DNA of 64,000 nt from Physella acuta. Its lineage: Eukaryota > Mollusca > Gastropoda > Physidae. The notes beneath the pieces are model-generated. The model worked only from the letters and a program-made list of their open reading frames with translations. It was not told the origin of the DNA and did not search any database. The DNA is taken from contig NW_026731976.1 of NCBI RefSeq assembly GCF_028476545.1, positions 674,501-738,500 of the forward strand, read 5' to 3'. Both the position numbers and the translations under genes were made by a program. Shown here one piece after another: positions 1-12,400 of the stretch (position 1 is the stretch's first letter; every line of letters starts with the position of its first letter).

Positions 1-76
1 GTTGACCTGGGTGGTGCTGCTGGCTGACCCTCCCGTGGTCACATCTCCAGGGGTCGGGGCGGTTGACAGGGTCGGT

Positions 77-114
77 TCATCCACCTTGGCTGGGGACGGT
101 AGAGGCAACGTCGT
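77..114 (-). CDS. Candidate exon 17, ambiguous end of the IgGFc-like gene
   Basis: A good acceptor (pyrimidine-rich, no AG for about 55 nt upstream, ending AACCAG) lies at 116-115. In the phase demanded by exon 16, the exon encodes about 12 residues and stops at 79-77, which would end the protein. Another frame of the same stretch stays open to the window edge and is strikingly rich in Ser, Thr and Pro, like a mucin-type stalk, but it does not match the exon 16 phase. Either the protein ends here or an exon or donor is misjudged. Confidence 0.35.
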
Positions 115-316
115 CTGGTTAGTTTGGTGTGGTAGGAGTTAGGGTTAGCATAGGATTAGGATATGGGATTTAAAAAGATGACGACATACTGATGTCAACA
201 AAAGAAACCTCGCATCGCCAAGTTGACAACTCCCCCCCACCCCATGCTTCACACACACACACTACACGCTCCATATACGGCCAACACACACACCACCCGC
301 CCCACTCAGCCCTGAC

Positions 317-496
317 CTCCATAGAGTTTGATGTTACAGATTTCGACCCTGCCCACGGACTTGCTGACGGAGATGTCTGAGACGTGCGCCAGGAAGGGTA
401 GGTTGGTCACCTGGTCCCCCAGCTCCAGAACCTCCTCGAAGATTTGCTGCGTCTGCTTCACGACCCCCTTCACTGCCAGACTCGACTTGTTGGAAC
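317..496 (-). CDS. IgGFc-like gene, exon 16
   Basis: 180 nt, phase 1 at both ends. Acceptor TCTCAG at 498-497, donor G|GTCAGG at 316-315. It encodes an amphipathic stretch ending in VEICNIKLYG. This closing C-x-I-x-L-x-G pattern matches the end of exon 14 (LTICSININGG), so exons 15 and 16 together form the second copy of a two-exon extracellular module. Confidence 0.7.
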
Positions 497-3400
497 CTGA
501 GACGTGACGTCACATTGGTTCCACTCCAAGCTTCCACATGATTTTGTAGCTGTCTTTGTTTAACTGTCTATATAGCTGAGTCAGTAGCTGTCTTTGTTTA
601 ACTGTCTATATAGCTGAGTCAGTAGCTGTCTTTGTTTAACTGTCTATATAGCTGAGTCAGTAGCTGTCTTTGTTTAACTGTCTATATAGCTGAGTCAGTA
701 GCTGTCTTTGTTTAACTGTCTATATAGCTGAGTCAGTAGCTGTCTTTGTTTAACTGTCTATATAGCTGAGTCAGTAGCTGTCTTTGTTTAACTGTCTATA
801 TAGCCGAGTCAGTAGCTGTCTTTGTTTAACTGTCTATATAGCTGAGTCAGTAGCTGTCTTTGTTTAACTGTCTATATAGCTGAGTCAGTAGCTGTCTTTG
901 TTTAACTGTCTATATAGCTGAGTCAGTAGCCGTCTTTGTTTAACTGTCTATATAGCTGAGTCAGTAGCCGTCTTTGTTTAACTGTCTATATAGCTGAGTC
1001 AGTAGCTGTCTTTGTTTAACTGTCTATATAGCTGAGTCAGTAGCTGTCTTTGTTTAACTGTCTATATAGCTGAGTCAGTAGCTGTCTTTGTTTAACTGTC
1101 TATATAGCTGAGTCAGTAGCTGTCTTTATATAACCGTGCCTATATAGCTGAGTCAGTATCTTATATAAATGTGTCGATATAGCTGAGTCAGTATCTTCTT
1201 ATATAAATGTGTCGATATAGCTGTGTCAGTATCTTATATAAATGTGTCGATATAGCTGAGTCAGTATCTTCTTATATAAATGTGTCGATAAAGCTGAGTC
1301 AGTATCTTACATAAATGTGTCGATAAAGCTGAGTCAGTATCTTACATAAATGTGTCGATATAGCTGAGTCAGTATCTTACATAAATGTGTCGATATAGCT
1401 GAGTCAGTATATAGCTGTCTTAGATCAGTATCTTATATAAATGTGTCGATATAGCTGAGTCAGTATCTTACATAAATGTGTCGATATAGCTGAGTCAGTA
1501 TCTTATATAAATGTGTCGATATAGCTGAGTCAGTATCTTATATAAATGTGTCGATATAGCTGTGTGTGTTTAAAATAAAAATAGTCTTTACGTCGTGAGG
1601 TTCCCTTTCGCGATAGATTGAATCAAGTACTTGAATGGAATCGATACTACCTTTTGTATAGAAGACAAGACGTTCCATGCTCGTGTAATCGACTGTGATG
1701 AAGACGACGTTGGTATCGACACTGACACAATTGTTGGGGTCGACCCTCTCCTGTAACAGGTGACTGGGCTGGGCTGAGGCCGCGTCTTGACCAACCACAA
1801 CACGTGCTGTCTTTATGGCGGTACCTGGGGGGGGGGGGTTGCTTCTTCATTACAGGGGAAAATCTTGCCAATTCTTGAGTTTTTAAGGGTTAAATTATGA
1901 CTAATTGTTGACATTTCTAAAAGGTTTAACAAACTGTTTACATCCTTTCCCGCCATCACTACAAGAACTATTCGTGCTCCGGGGAGGCGGGGGTATCGCC
2001 CCGGGTGAGGTTCCCCTCAACGACACCGCCACGGATGTTGATGGAGCAGCCCCAGCTCCTACCCCACAACGATCCCCTCACGTTCTGAAAACGACCCCCC
2101 CCCCCCAGAAAGGTGTACCCAAACACAACGACCCCCCCCCACACACACACAACGAGCCCGCCCCACCTCCGTTGATGTTGATGGAGCAGATGGTGAGGTC
2201 GGGGTTGAGGTGGAGAGTCAGCTCAAAGCCTTCAGTCACCAGAGGACTTTGACAGGTGATGTCGACTTCCTCCTTGTTCATCGTCACCACGAGGTTGGTG
2301 CACCCTTCCTGCTGCTCTTGGCCCGTGTTGACCATGGGACTCAGCGCATCGCCGTGTACTGCAAGCAGAGACAGCATAAATCTACTGTATGGCAAGTAGA
2401 GTCAACATAAATCTACTTTATGGCAAGTAGAGTCAACATAAATCTACTTTATGGCAAGCAGAGTCAGCATAAATCTACTTTATGGCAAGTAGAGACAGCA
2501 TAAATCTACTTTATGGCAAGTAGAGACAGCATAAATCTACTTTATGGCAAGTAGAGTCAACATAAATCTACTTTATGGCAAGTAGATACAGCATAAATAT
2601 ACTTTATGGCAAGTAGAGCCAGCATAAATCTACTTTATGGCTAGTCACCGTGAGAATAGCCTGTTACTGTTTACTGATACAAAAGATATGACGGTACAAA
2701 AACGAGGCTGGTGTAATCAACACATTGCTACAAATGTTCCCAAAAATTTGACTTTTTAAAACCTGACCCTCTTGGTTGAAGGTCATCCTAATCGCGGTCA
2801 AGGTGATGGTGCCCCTGAAGAGAAATTTGATTGGCTGTTCTCCCATGGGCGCGCAGGTCTCCCTGTTGTTGTCGTAGAAGACTGCAGGCTCACACCCCAG
2901 CAGTAATAGGGCAAGGTCACCTGGAATAGATGTCAGTAATATGGCAAGGTCACATGGAATAGACGTCAGTAATAGGGCAAGGTCACCTGGAATAAATGTC
3001 AGTAATAGGACAAGGTCACCTGGAATAGATGTCAGTAACATGACAAGGTCACCTGGAATAAGGGGACCCCCCCACTAGACAGACGACTTACCCCCTCCCC
3101 CCTACCAAACAGACTAGACTTACCACCTCCCCACTAGACAGACAAGACTCCCCCCCCACTAAACAGACAAGACTTACCCCCCCCCCCCCACTAGACAGAC
3201 AATACTTACCCCCCCCACTAGACAGACAATACTTACCCCCCCCACTAGACAGACAAGACTCCCCCCCCCCACTTGTCAGACAATACTTACCCCCCCCCCC
3301 CCCGCTTGTCAGACAATACTTACCCCCCCCCCCCCACTAGACAGACAAGACTCCCCCCCCCCACTAGACAGACAAGACTTACCCCCCACTAGACAGACAA

Positions 3401-6400
3401 GACTCCCCCCCCCACTTGTCAGACAAAACTTACCCCCCCCCACTAGTCAGACAAAACTTACCCCCCCCCCCACTAGACAGACAAGACTTACCCCCCCCCC
3501 CACTAGTCAGACAAAACTTACCCCCCCCCCACTAGTCAGACAAAACTTACCCCCCCCCACTAGACAGACAAGACTTACCCCCCCACTAGTCAGACAAGAC
3601 TTACCCCCCCCCACTAGACAGACAAGACTTACCCCCCCCACTAGTCAGACAAGACTTACCCCCCCCCACTAGACAGACAAGACTTACCCCCCCCCCCCCC
3701 ACTAGACAGACAAGACTTACCCCCCCCCCCCCACCAGACAGACAAGACTTACCCCCCCCCCCCACTAGACAGACAAGACACCCCCCCACTAGACAGACAA
3801 GACTTACCCCCCCACTAGACAGACAAGACTTACCCCCCACTAGACAGACAAGACTTACCCCCCCCCCACTAGACAGACAAGACTTACCCCCCCCCCCCCC
3901 ACTAGACAGACAAGACTTACCCCCCACTAGACAGACAAGACTTACCCCCCCCCCACTAGACAGACAAGACTTACCCCCCCCCCACTAGACAGACAAGACT
4001 TACCCCCCCCACTAGACAGACAAGACTTACCCCCCCCCCCACTAGACAGACAAGACTTACCCCCCCACTAGACAGACAAGACTTACCCCCCCCCCCCCCC
4101 ACTAGACAGACAAGACTTACCCCCCCCACTAGACAGACAAGACTTACCCCCCCCACTAGACAGACAAGACTTACCCCCCCCCCCCCACTAGACAGACAAG
4201 ACTTACCCCCCCCCACTAGACAGACAAGACTTACCCCCCCCCCCCCCACTAGACAGACAAGACTTACCCCCCCACTAGACAGACAAGACTTACCCCCTCC
4301 CCCCACTAGACAGACGAGACTTACCCCCCCCCCCCCCCCACTAGACAGACAAGACTTACCCCCCCACTAGACAGACAAGACTTACCCCCCCCCCCACTAG
4401 ACAGACAAGACTTACCCCCCCCCCCCCACTAGACAGACAAGACTTACCCCCCCCCCCCCACTAGACAGACGAGACTTACTGATCTCACATGAGAGCCCAT
4501 AGTAGCCCAGATCACAGCTGTGAGTGTAGCACGCGCTAGAGTGCCTGCACGTCATGCCCTGTTGACACTGACATAGCTGCTCACACGTCTCTCCGTACAT
4601 GCCGGGCATACAGACTGGGGGAGGGGGGGGGAGGGAGTAGAGTACAATACTTCCTCTATACTTCTTATACGGGAGAGTAAAAATAAAGTTGATAAAAACG
4701 TTTTTAATAACAATATTCTGTCACTTGACCTACTTTTTTTACCGTCGTCATGGTAATGATGGCTACCGTGTTTAAACAATGTTTCATGGTCATTCCATAA
4801 ATATATACTTATAATCGTTATTTTTGCGATACTGATCTAGTTTTAACAATAGACGATACGTGTTTCGAGATTTGTACATTTTTTTGGGGGTCTAATCGCT
4901 GAGAATATCGAGCAGAACATAATACAAGTAAACAAAACGCGAATTGCTGTATTTAATCTTGTAAAAATAATTTTAAAAATTGTCTAAACTAGTGAAAATT
5001 ATATATAACGTCCATATTTTATTAATTAAAAAAATTGCGCAGGGTAAAACAAAAACCTTCTAAAAATAACTTTATCGAGACAACAGCTAACTAAGCTTTT
5101 TCTTCTTCTTCTTCGTTCTTAATTTTTAGTGTTGGAAGGGATCGAGCCTTATCTGCCAGAGGGTTTGAACTCGAGACTTCTTTTTCGAAATTATCAACCA
5201 TGAGCTTTTTGCCGACTCGACCACGCCTCCATCACAATTAAGGATACGTGTCAACTGGTTTTCTTTTTGGATTTGCTTCCATAGCCTTTGTCCAACCAAA
5301 AACAAACTACAAGGCAGCAGTTGTTTCATTTTGGAGTTGTCTCTCCTAGAAGAGTGGCTGTCCCCAGCTAACGAGCCTCATCTGCCCGGGGGTTCGAACT
5401 CAAAACTTTTCGGTTTAACTTTACCGACTCGACCACGCCGACCCCACTAAGCTTTTTAAGCCAGCCTATTTCACCCGCCGTGTATTTGAATGGGAATAAA
5501 TCTAGCAGACGACACATTTCTGCTCAACGGCAGTGATAGGTCAATCGCGTCACAACAACTATCAGTCATATCATCGTAGCCATTAAAAAACAAACGCATT
5601 TTTTTCACAAATCATTTTCTAGACTGCCGATTAATTTTGATGATTAAAATGGGTATCAAAATAAAGGTAAATAATTTTTTAATTGTTTGAGTCATTTTGA
5701 ACAATAACAAAGTTTAAAATCTTAGGCCTCACCCGACATTTGGACTGTGAGCTAAGACAAAACAGACCTTAGGACTGTGAGCTAAGAAACAACAGACCTT
5801 AGGACTGTGAGCTAAGAAAAGACCGACCTATGGACTGTGAGCTAAGAAACAACAGACCGACCTATGGACTGTGAGCTAAGAAACAACAGACCTTAGGACT
5901 GTGAGCTAAGAAACAACAGACCTTAGGACTGTGAGCTAAGAAAAGACCGACCTATGGACTGTGAGCTAAGAAAAGACCGACCTATGGACTGTGAGCTGCA
6001 CTGGGATGTCGGAGCTAACTTGATTGGAGCTTGGGTGGTTACTAAGCTTGACATCACCTGGGAATAAGTAGAATTACATGGTCAGTGATGTTGTGGTCAG
6101 TGATGTTGTGGTCAGTGATGTTGTGGCCAGTAATGTTGTGGTCAGTAATGTTGTGGTCAGTGATGTTGTGGTCAGTGATGTTGTGGTCAGTAATGTTGTG
6201 GTCAGTGATGTTGTGGTCGGTGATGTTGTGGTCAGTGATGTTGTGGTCAGTGATGTTGTGGTCAGTGATGTTGTGGTCAGTGATGTTGTAGTCAGTGATG
6301 ATGTGGTCAATGATGTTGTGGTCAGTGATGTTGTGGTCAGTGATGTTGTTGTCAGTGATGTTGTTGTCAGTGATGTTGTTGTCAGTGATGTTGTTGTCAG

Positions 6401-9400
6401 TGATGTTGTTGTCAGTGATGTTGTAATCAGTGATGTTGTGGTCAGTGATGTTGTGGTCAGTGATGTTGTGGTCAGTGATGTTGTGGTCAGTGATGTTGTG
6501 GTCAGTGATGTTGTAGTCAGTGATGTTGTGGTCAGTGATGTTGTGGTCAGTGATGTTGTGGTCAGTGATGTTGTGGTCAGTGATGTTGTGGTCAGTGATG
6601 TTGTGGTCAGTGATGTTGTGGTCAGTGATGTTGTAGTCAGTGATGTTGTGGTCAGTGATGTTGTGGTCAGTGATGTTGTGGTCAGTGATGTTGTGGTCAG
6701 TGATGTTGTGGTCAGTGATTGTCATGGAATGTTTAGAAAAGAACCTTGACCTCTGACCTCTATAAATTGAAACTTGGCGGGGACTATGTAGACCGACTGG
6801 GTGTCGTCAAGTTGGGCCGGCCCAGAGCCGTAGACGCCGAGTTGGCTCTGCCGGTTGCTGGAGGTGACGTAGGCCTTGGGTGAGTCCAGCTTGACCTTGG
6901 CCACTGAGTAGTCGCTGGCTCCCCCTATTTCCTCCACCTGGGGCCTGGTGGGTAGAGAGACACGTGAGACACGTGAGATATTAAGATTTGAATGAAGACA
7001 CGAGACTGGACTATCTACTGATTAGCCAGCCTAATTAAGATTTGAATGAAGACACGAGGTTAGACTATCTACTGATTAGCCAGCCTAATTAAGATTTGAA
7101 TGAACACGCGGCTAGACTATCTACTGATTAGCCAGCCTAATTAAGATTTGAATGAAGACACGAGGCTGGACTATCTACTGATTAGCCAGCCTAATTAAGA
7201 TTTGAATGAACACGAGGCTAGACTATCTACTGATTAGCCAGCCTAATTAAGATTTGAATGAACACGCGGCTAGACTATCTACTGATTAGCCAGCCTAATT
7301 AAGATTTGAATGAACACGCGGCTAGACTATCTACTGATTAGCCAGCCTAATTAAGATTTGAATGAAGACACGAGGCTGGACTATCTACTGATTAGCCAGC
7401 CTAATTAAGATTTGAATGAACACGAGGCTAGACTATCTACTGATTAGCCAGCCTAATTAAGATTTGAATGAACACGCGGCTAGACTATCTACTGATTAGC
7501 CAGCCTAATTAAGATTTGAATGAACACGCGGCTAGACTTACGCGAGTTGGCTTAACGGCTGGCCGTTGACCAAGATGTTGTCGTTCTCAGACGTTTGGTA
7601 GATGATGTGGAGAAACTTATCCATCGCCAGGGTCGCGATGCTGGCAGTAGCAGTGGGGGGGGGGGGGGGTTACATAGATTAGCAGGTGTTTAATAGGTGA
7701 GACACTCTAAGTTGAGACACTCTAAGTTGAGACACTCTAAGTTGAGACACTCTAAGTTGAGACACTCTAAGTTAAGACACACTAAGTTAAAACACTCTAA
7801 GGCGAGACACTGGAACTTATGGTTTATATGTTATGTTGAGAAACGTACGCCAAAATGACAACATCCGAATACAACTCTCTAGCAATGGCTGCCGTGTAGA
7901 CCGAGAAGTTCCCTTGTTGAGTTTTACCCAGACAGCCCACAGAGACGCTAAACGAGGCGAGGTATGGCCCTTTTGTAGGGGGCATCTGCGGGCGAGAACA
8001 ATTCAATGGGGCTTTTGTATAGGGCACATTGGGCATAAATATAACGATTTATAGGGCTTTTAGAGAGGATGACATTGAAAAAAAAAACCCAGACATAACC
8101 ATTTGAATGATATGCTTGATTTGTAAAACAAAAGATGTTTTTTTTCTGATGGGATAACATTAACAAAGATGATGATCACAGAACGATGTAGATTTTGACA
8201 GTATGAAGATGATGTGACAATATGATGATGATGTAGCAGTATAATGGTGATGATGTGGCGCCACAATGAAGACACTAACATCAATGACGTAACCGTCGGT
8301 TTGGAGATAACCGTTGACAGAAAAACGGACCGAGATCCCAGGCGTCGCGGCGATACAGCGCAGCGATTGGATCGGATTGATCACGTGATACCCATTGCCA
8401 AAATACTTTGTGGGGAGGGCCATGTCTGAAATAGACGGGGATATAAATGGGAACTTAAAGTCTTAGGACAAACAGATGAACAAATGGGAACCTAAACAGA
8501 TGAACAAATGGGAACCTAAAGTATTAGGACAAACAGATGAACAAATGGGAACCTAAAGTCTTAGGACAAACAGATGAACAAATGGGAACCTAAACAGATG
8601 AACAAATGGGAACCTAAAGTCTTAGGACAAACAGATGAACAAATGGGAACCTAAACAGATGAACAAATGGGAACCTAAAGTATTAGGAAAAACAGATGAA
8701 CAAATGGGAACCTAAAGTATTAGGACAAACAGATGAACAAATGGGAACCTAAAGCTTAGGACAAACAGATGAACAAATGGGAACCTAAACAGATGAACAA
8801 ATGGGAACCTAAAGTCTTAGGACAAACAGATGAACAAATGGGAACCTAAACAGATGAACAAATGGGAACCTAAAGTATTAGGACAAACAGATGAACAAAT
8901 GGGAACCTAAAGTCTTAGGACAAACAGATGAACACTTTCGGGTTAAAATCTTCATTAAAATTTATTGAATACCACGTAAATAAAGCCTATTGCATCAGGC
9001 AGATATGCAAGCCCCAAGCCAACCTGTTATATAACAAGCCCATCAGTCACATAACAAACCCAAAGCCCACCTGTTATATAAAAAGCCCCAAGCCCACCTG
9101 TTATATAGTAAGTCCTAAGCCCACATGTTATATAACAAGCCCACCTGTTATATAGCAGGAACTGGCCTCACAGACACGGGTGATGACGCCAATCGGATTG
9201 CCGGCCTTGATCAGCACCCCTGTCAGAAGAGTTGTCGGTCCTACATGTTGTGTTTGTTATATGTCGAGTTGTCGGTCCTACATGTTGAGTTTGCTGTATG
9301 TTGAGTTGTCGGTCCTACATGGTGTGTTTGCTATATGTTGAGTTGTCGGTCCTACAAGTTGTGTTAGCTATATGTTGAGTTGTCGGTCAAGTTCTGTTTG

Positions 9401-12400
9401 CTATATGTTGAGTTGTCGGTCCTACAAATTGTGTTTGCTATATGTTGAGTTGTCGGTCCTACAAGTTCTGTTTGCTATATGTTGAGTTGTCGGTCAAGTT
9501 CTGTTTGCTATATGTTGAGTTGTCGGTCCTACAAGTTGTGTTAGCTATATGTTGAGTTGTCGGTCCTACAAATTATGTTTGCTATATGTTGAGTTGTCGG
9601 TCCTACAAGTTCTGTTTGCTATATGTTGAGTTGTCGGTCCTACAAGTTCTGTTTGCTATATGTTGAGTTGTCGGTCCTACAAGTTCTGTTTGCTATATGT
9701 TGAGTTGTCGGTCCTACAAGTTGTGTTTGCTATATGTTGAGTTGTCGGTCAAGTTCTGTTTGCTATATGTTGAGTTGTCGGTCCTACAAATTGTGTTTGC
9801 TATATGTTGAGTTGTCGGTCCTACAAGTTCTGTTTGCTATATGTTGAGTTGTCGGTCAAGTTCTGTTTGCTATATGTTGAGTTGTCGGTCCTACAAGTTG
9901 TGTTAGCTATATGTTGAGTTGTCGGTCCTACAAGTTGTGTTAGCTATATGTTGAGTTGTCGGTCCTACATGTTGTGTTTGCTATATGTTGAGTTGTCGGT
10001 CCTACAAGTTCTGTTTGCTATATGTTGAGTTGTCGGTCCTACAAGTTCTGTTTGCTATATGTTGAGTTGTCGGTCCTACAAGTTCTGTTTGCTATAATTA
10101 TGTTGAGTTGTCGGTCCTACAAGTTCTGTTTGCTATATGTCGAGTTGTCGGTCCTACAAGTTCTGTTTGCTATAATTATGTTGAGTTGTCGGTCCTACAA
10201 GTTGTGTTTGCTATATGTTGAGTTGTCGGTCAAGTTCTGTTTGCTATATGTTGAGTTGTCGGTCCTACAAGTTGTGTTTGCTATATGTTGAGTTGTCGGT
10301 CCTACAAGTTCTGTTTGCTATATGTTGAGTTGTCGGTCCTACAAGTTCTGTTTGCTATATGTTGAGTTGTCGGTCCTACAAGTTCTGTTTGCTATATGTT
10401 GAGTTGTCGGTCCTACAAGTTCTGTTTGCTATATGTTGAGTTGTCGGTCCTACAAGTTCTGTTTGCTATATGTTGAGTTGTCGGTCAAGTTGTGTTTGCT
10501 ATATGTTGAGTTGTCGGTCCTACAAATTGTGTTTGCTATATGTTGAGTTGTCGGTCCTACAAGTTGTGTTTGCTATAATTATGTTGAGTTGTCGGTCCTA
10601 CAAGTTCTGTTTGCTATATGTTGAGTTGTCGGTCCTACAAGTTCTGTTTGCTATATGTTGAGATGTCGGTCCTACAAGTTGTGTTTGCTATATGTTGAGT
10701 TGTCGGTCCTACAAATTATGTTTGCTATATGTTGAGTTGTCGGTCCTACAAGTTCTGTTTGCTATATGTTGAGTTGTCGGTCCTACAAATTATGTTTGCT
10801 ATATGTTGAGTTGTCGGTCCTACAAGTTCTGTTTGCTATATATTGAGTTGTCGGTCCTACAAGTTCTGTTTGCTATATGTTGAGTTGTCGGTCCTACAAA
10901 TTATGTTTGCTATATGTTGAGTTGTCGGTCCTACAAGTTCTGTTTGCTATATGTTGAGTTGTCGGTCCTACAAGTTGTGTTTGCTATAAATATGTTGAGT
11001 TGTCGGTCAAGTTCTGTTTGCTATATGTCGAGTTGTCGGTTGACACCCCCACCCACCCGCCTGTCTTTGGCAACGGACGCTTTTGCTTTGGTTGCCTAGC
11101 AACAGCAGACAACAGGCTCACCCTTGACGTCCGTGGAAGCGAACTGGCTCTCTACTTTTATGAGCGTGGGTTCCAGACTGCAAGAAATGAAAACACCAGT
11201 GTTAGTTTCCTGGTTAATTCATCTCAGATGACAACGTAAGAATATCTCATTTTTAAAAATCTAAGTTGGGCATACAATTGTCAGGTTACTGATATGGTTT
11301 AAATTCAAATAATTTTAGTCGGGTGTTGGTTTGATGAACATCAATGATGATAGAGAACATCGATGATGATCGAGAACATCAATGATGATAGTGAACATCA
11401 ATGATGATAGAGAACATCGATGATGATAGAGAACATCAATGATGATAGAGAACATCGATGATGATAGGGAACATCAATGATGATAGAGAACATCAATGAT
11501 GATAGAGAACATCGATGATGATAGAGAACATCAATGATGATAGAGAACATCGATGAAGATAGAGAACATCGATGATGATAGAGAACATCGATGATGATAG
11601 AGAACATGAACATCAATGATGATAGAGAACATCGATGATGATAGAGAACATCGATGATGATAGAGAACATGAACATCAATGATGATAGAGAACATCGATG
11701 ATGATAGAGAACATCAATGATGATAGAGAACATCGATGATGATAGGGAACATCAATGATGATAGAGAACATCAATGATGATAGAGAACATCGATGATGAT
11801 AGAGAACATCAATGATGATAGAGAACATCGATGAAGATAGAGAACATCGATGATGATAGAGAACATCGATGATGATAGAGAACATGAACATCAATGATGA
11901 TAGAGAACATCGATGATGATAGAGAACATCGATGATGATAGAGAACATGAACATCAATGATGATAGAGAACATCAATGATGATAGGGAACATCGATGATG
12001 ATAGAGAACATCAATGATGATAGAGAACATCAATGATGATAGAGAACATCAATGATCGCTGGACAAGCGACTTACAACTCCTGGACTGGAACAAATGCGC
12101 CAAGCCAAGCACATGACAAACAAATGACAAACAAATGACAAACAAATGACAAGCATTTCTTTGTTTAGATACATCGTCGAAACAGTTGATGGCGATCTGA
12201 CACAGAGCGATCAGTGTATTGCAAGAGTAGCACAGCCCTAAAGTGTCTTGCAAGAGTAGCACATCCCTAAAGTGTCTTGCAAGAGTAGCACATCCCTAAA
12301 GTGTCTTTAGTCCTATGCCGTGTATTCCATTGAAAAAGCTTAAAATGGTAAAAGTTTGAATAATTTTAAAATGCCATTGAGAAGTGACGTCACTAGTGGT

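Larger units (their letters stand above)
4615..6750 (-). other. Intron 11 contents
   Basis: No exon is seen. 4,640-4,700 is a fragment of the dispersed family whose end is a hairpin around TACTTTCTC. 4,780-5,100 is plain AT-rich sequence. Two tRNA-like SINE heads and two tandem arrays (listed separately) fill the rest. Confidence 0.6.

Noticed and set aside
5128-5455. Functional tRNA genes
   Set aside because: A and B boxes are present, but the spacing and stem pairing do not support a tRNA; SINE heads fit better.
6054-6749. 223-codon open frames on both strands
   Set aside because: A 15-bp tandem repeat keeps several frames open; no start, splice or compositional support.
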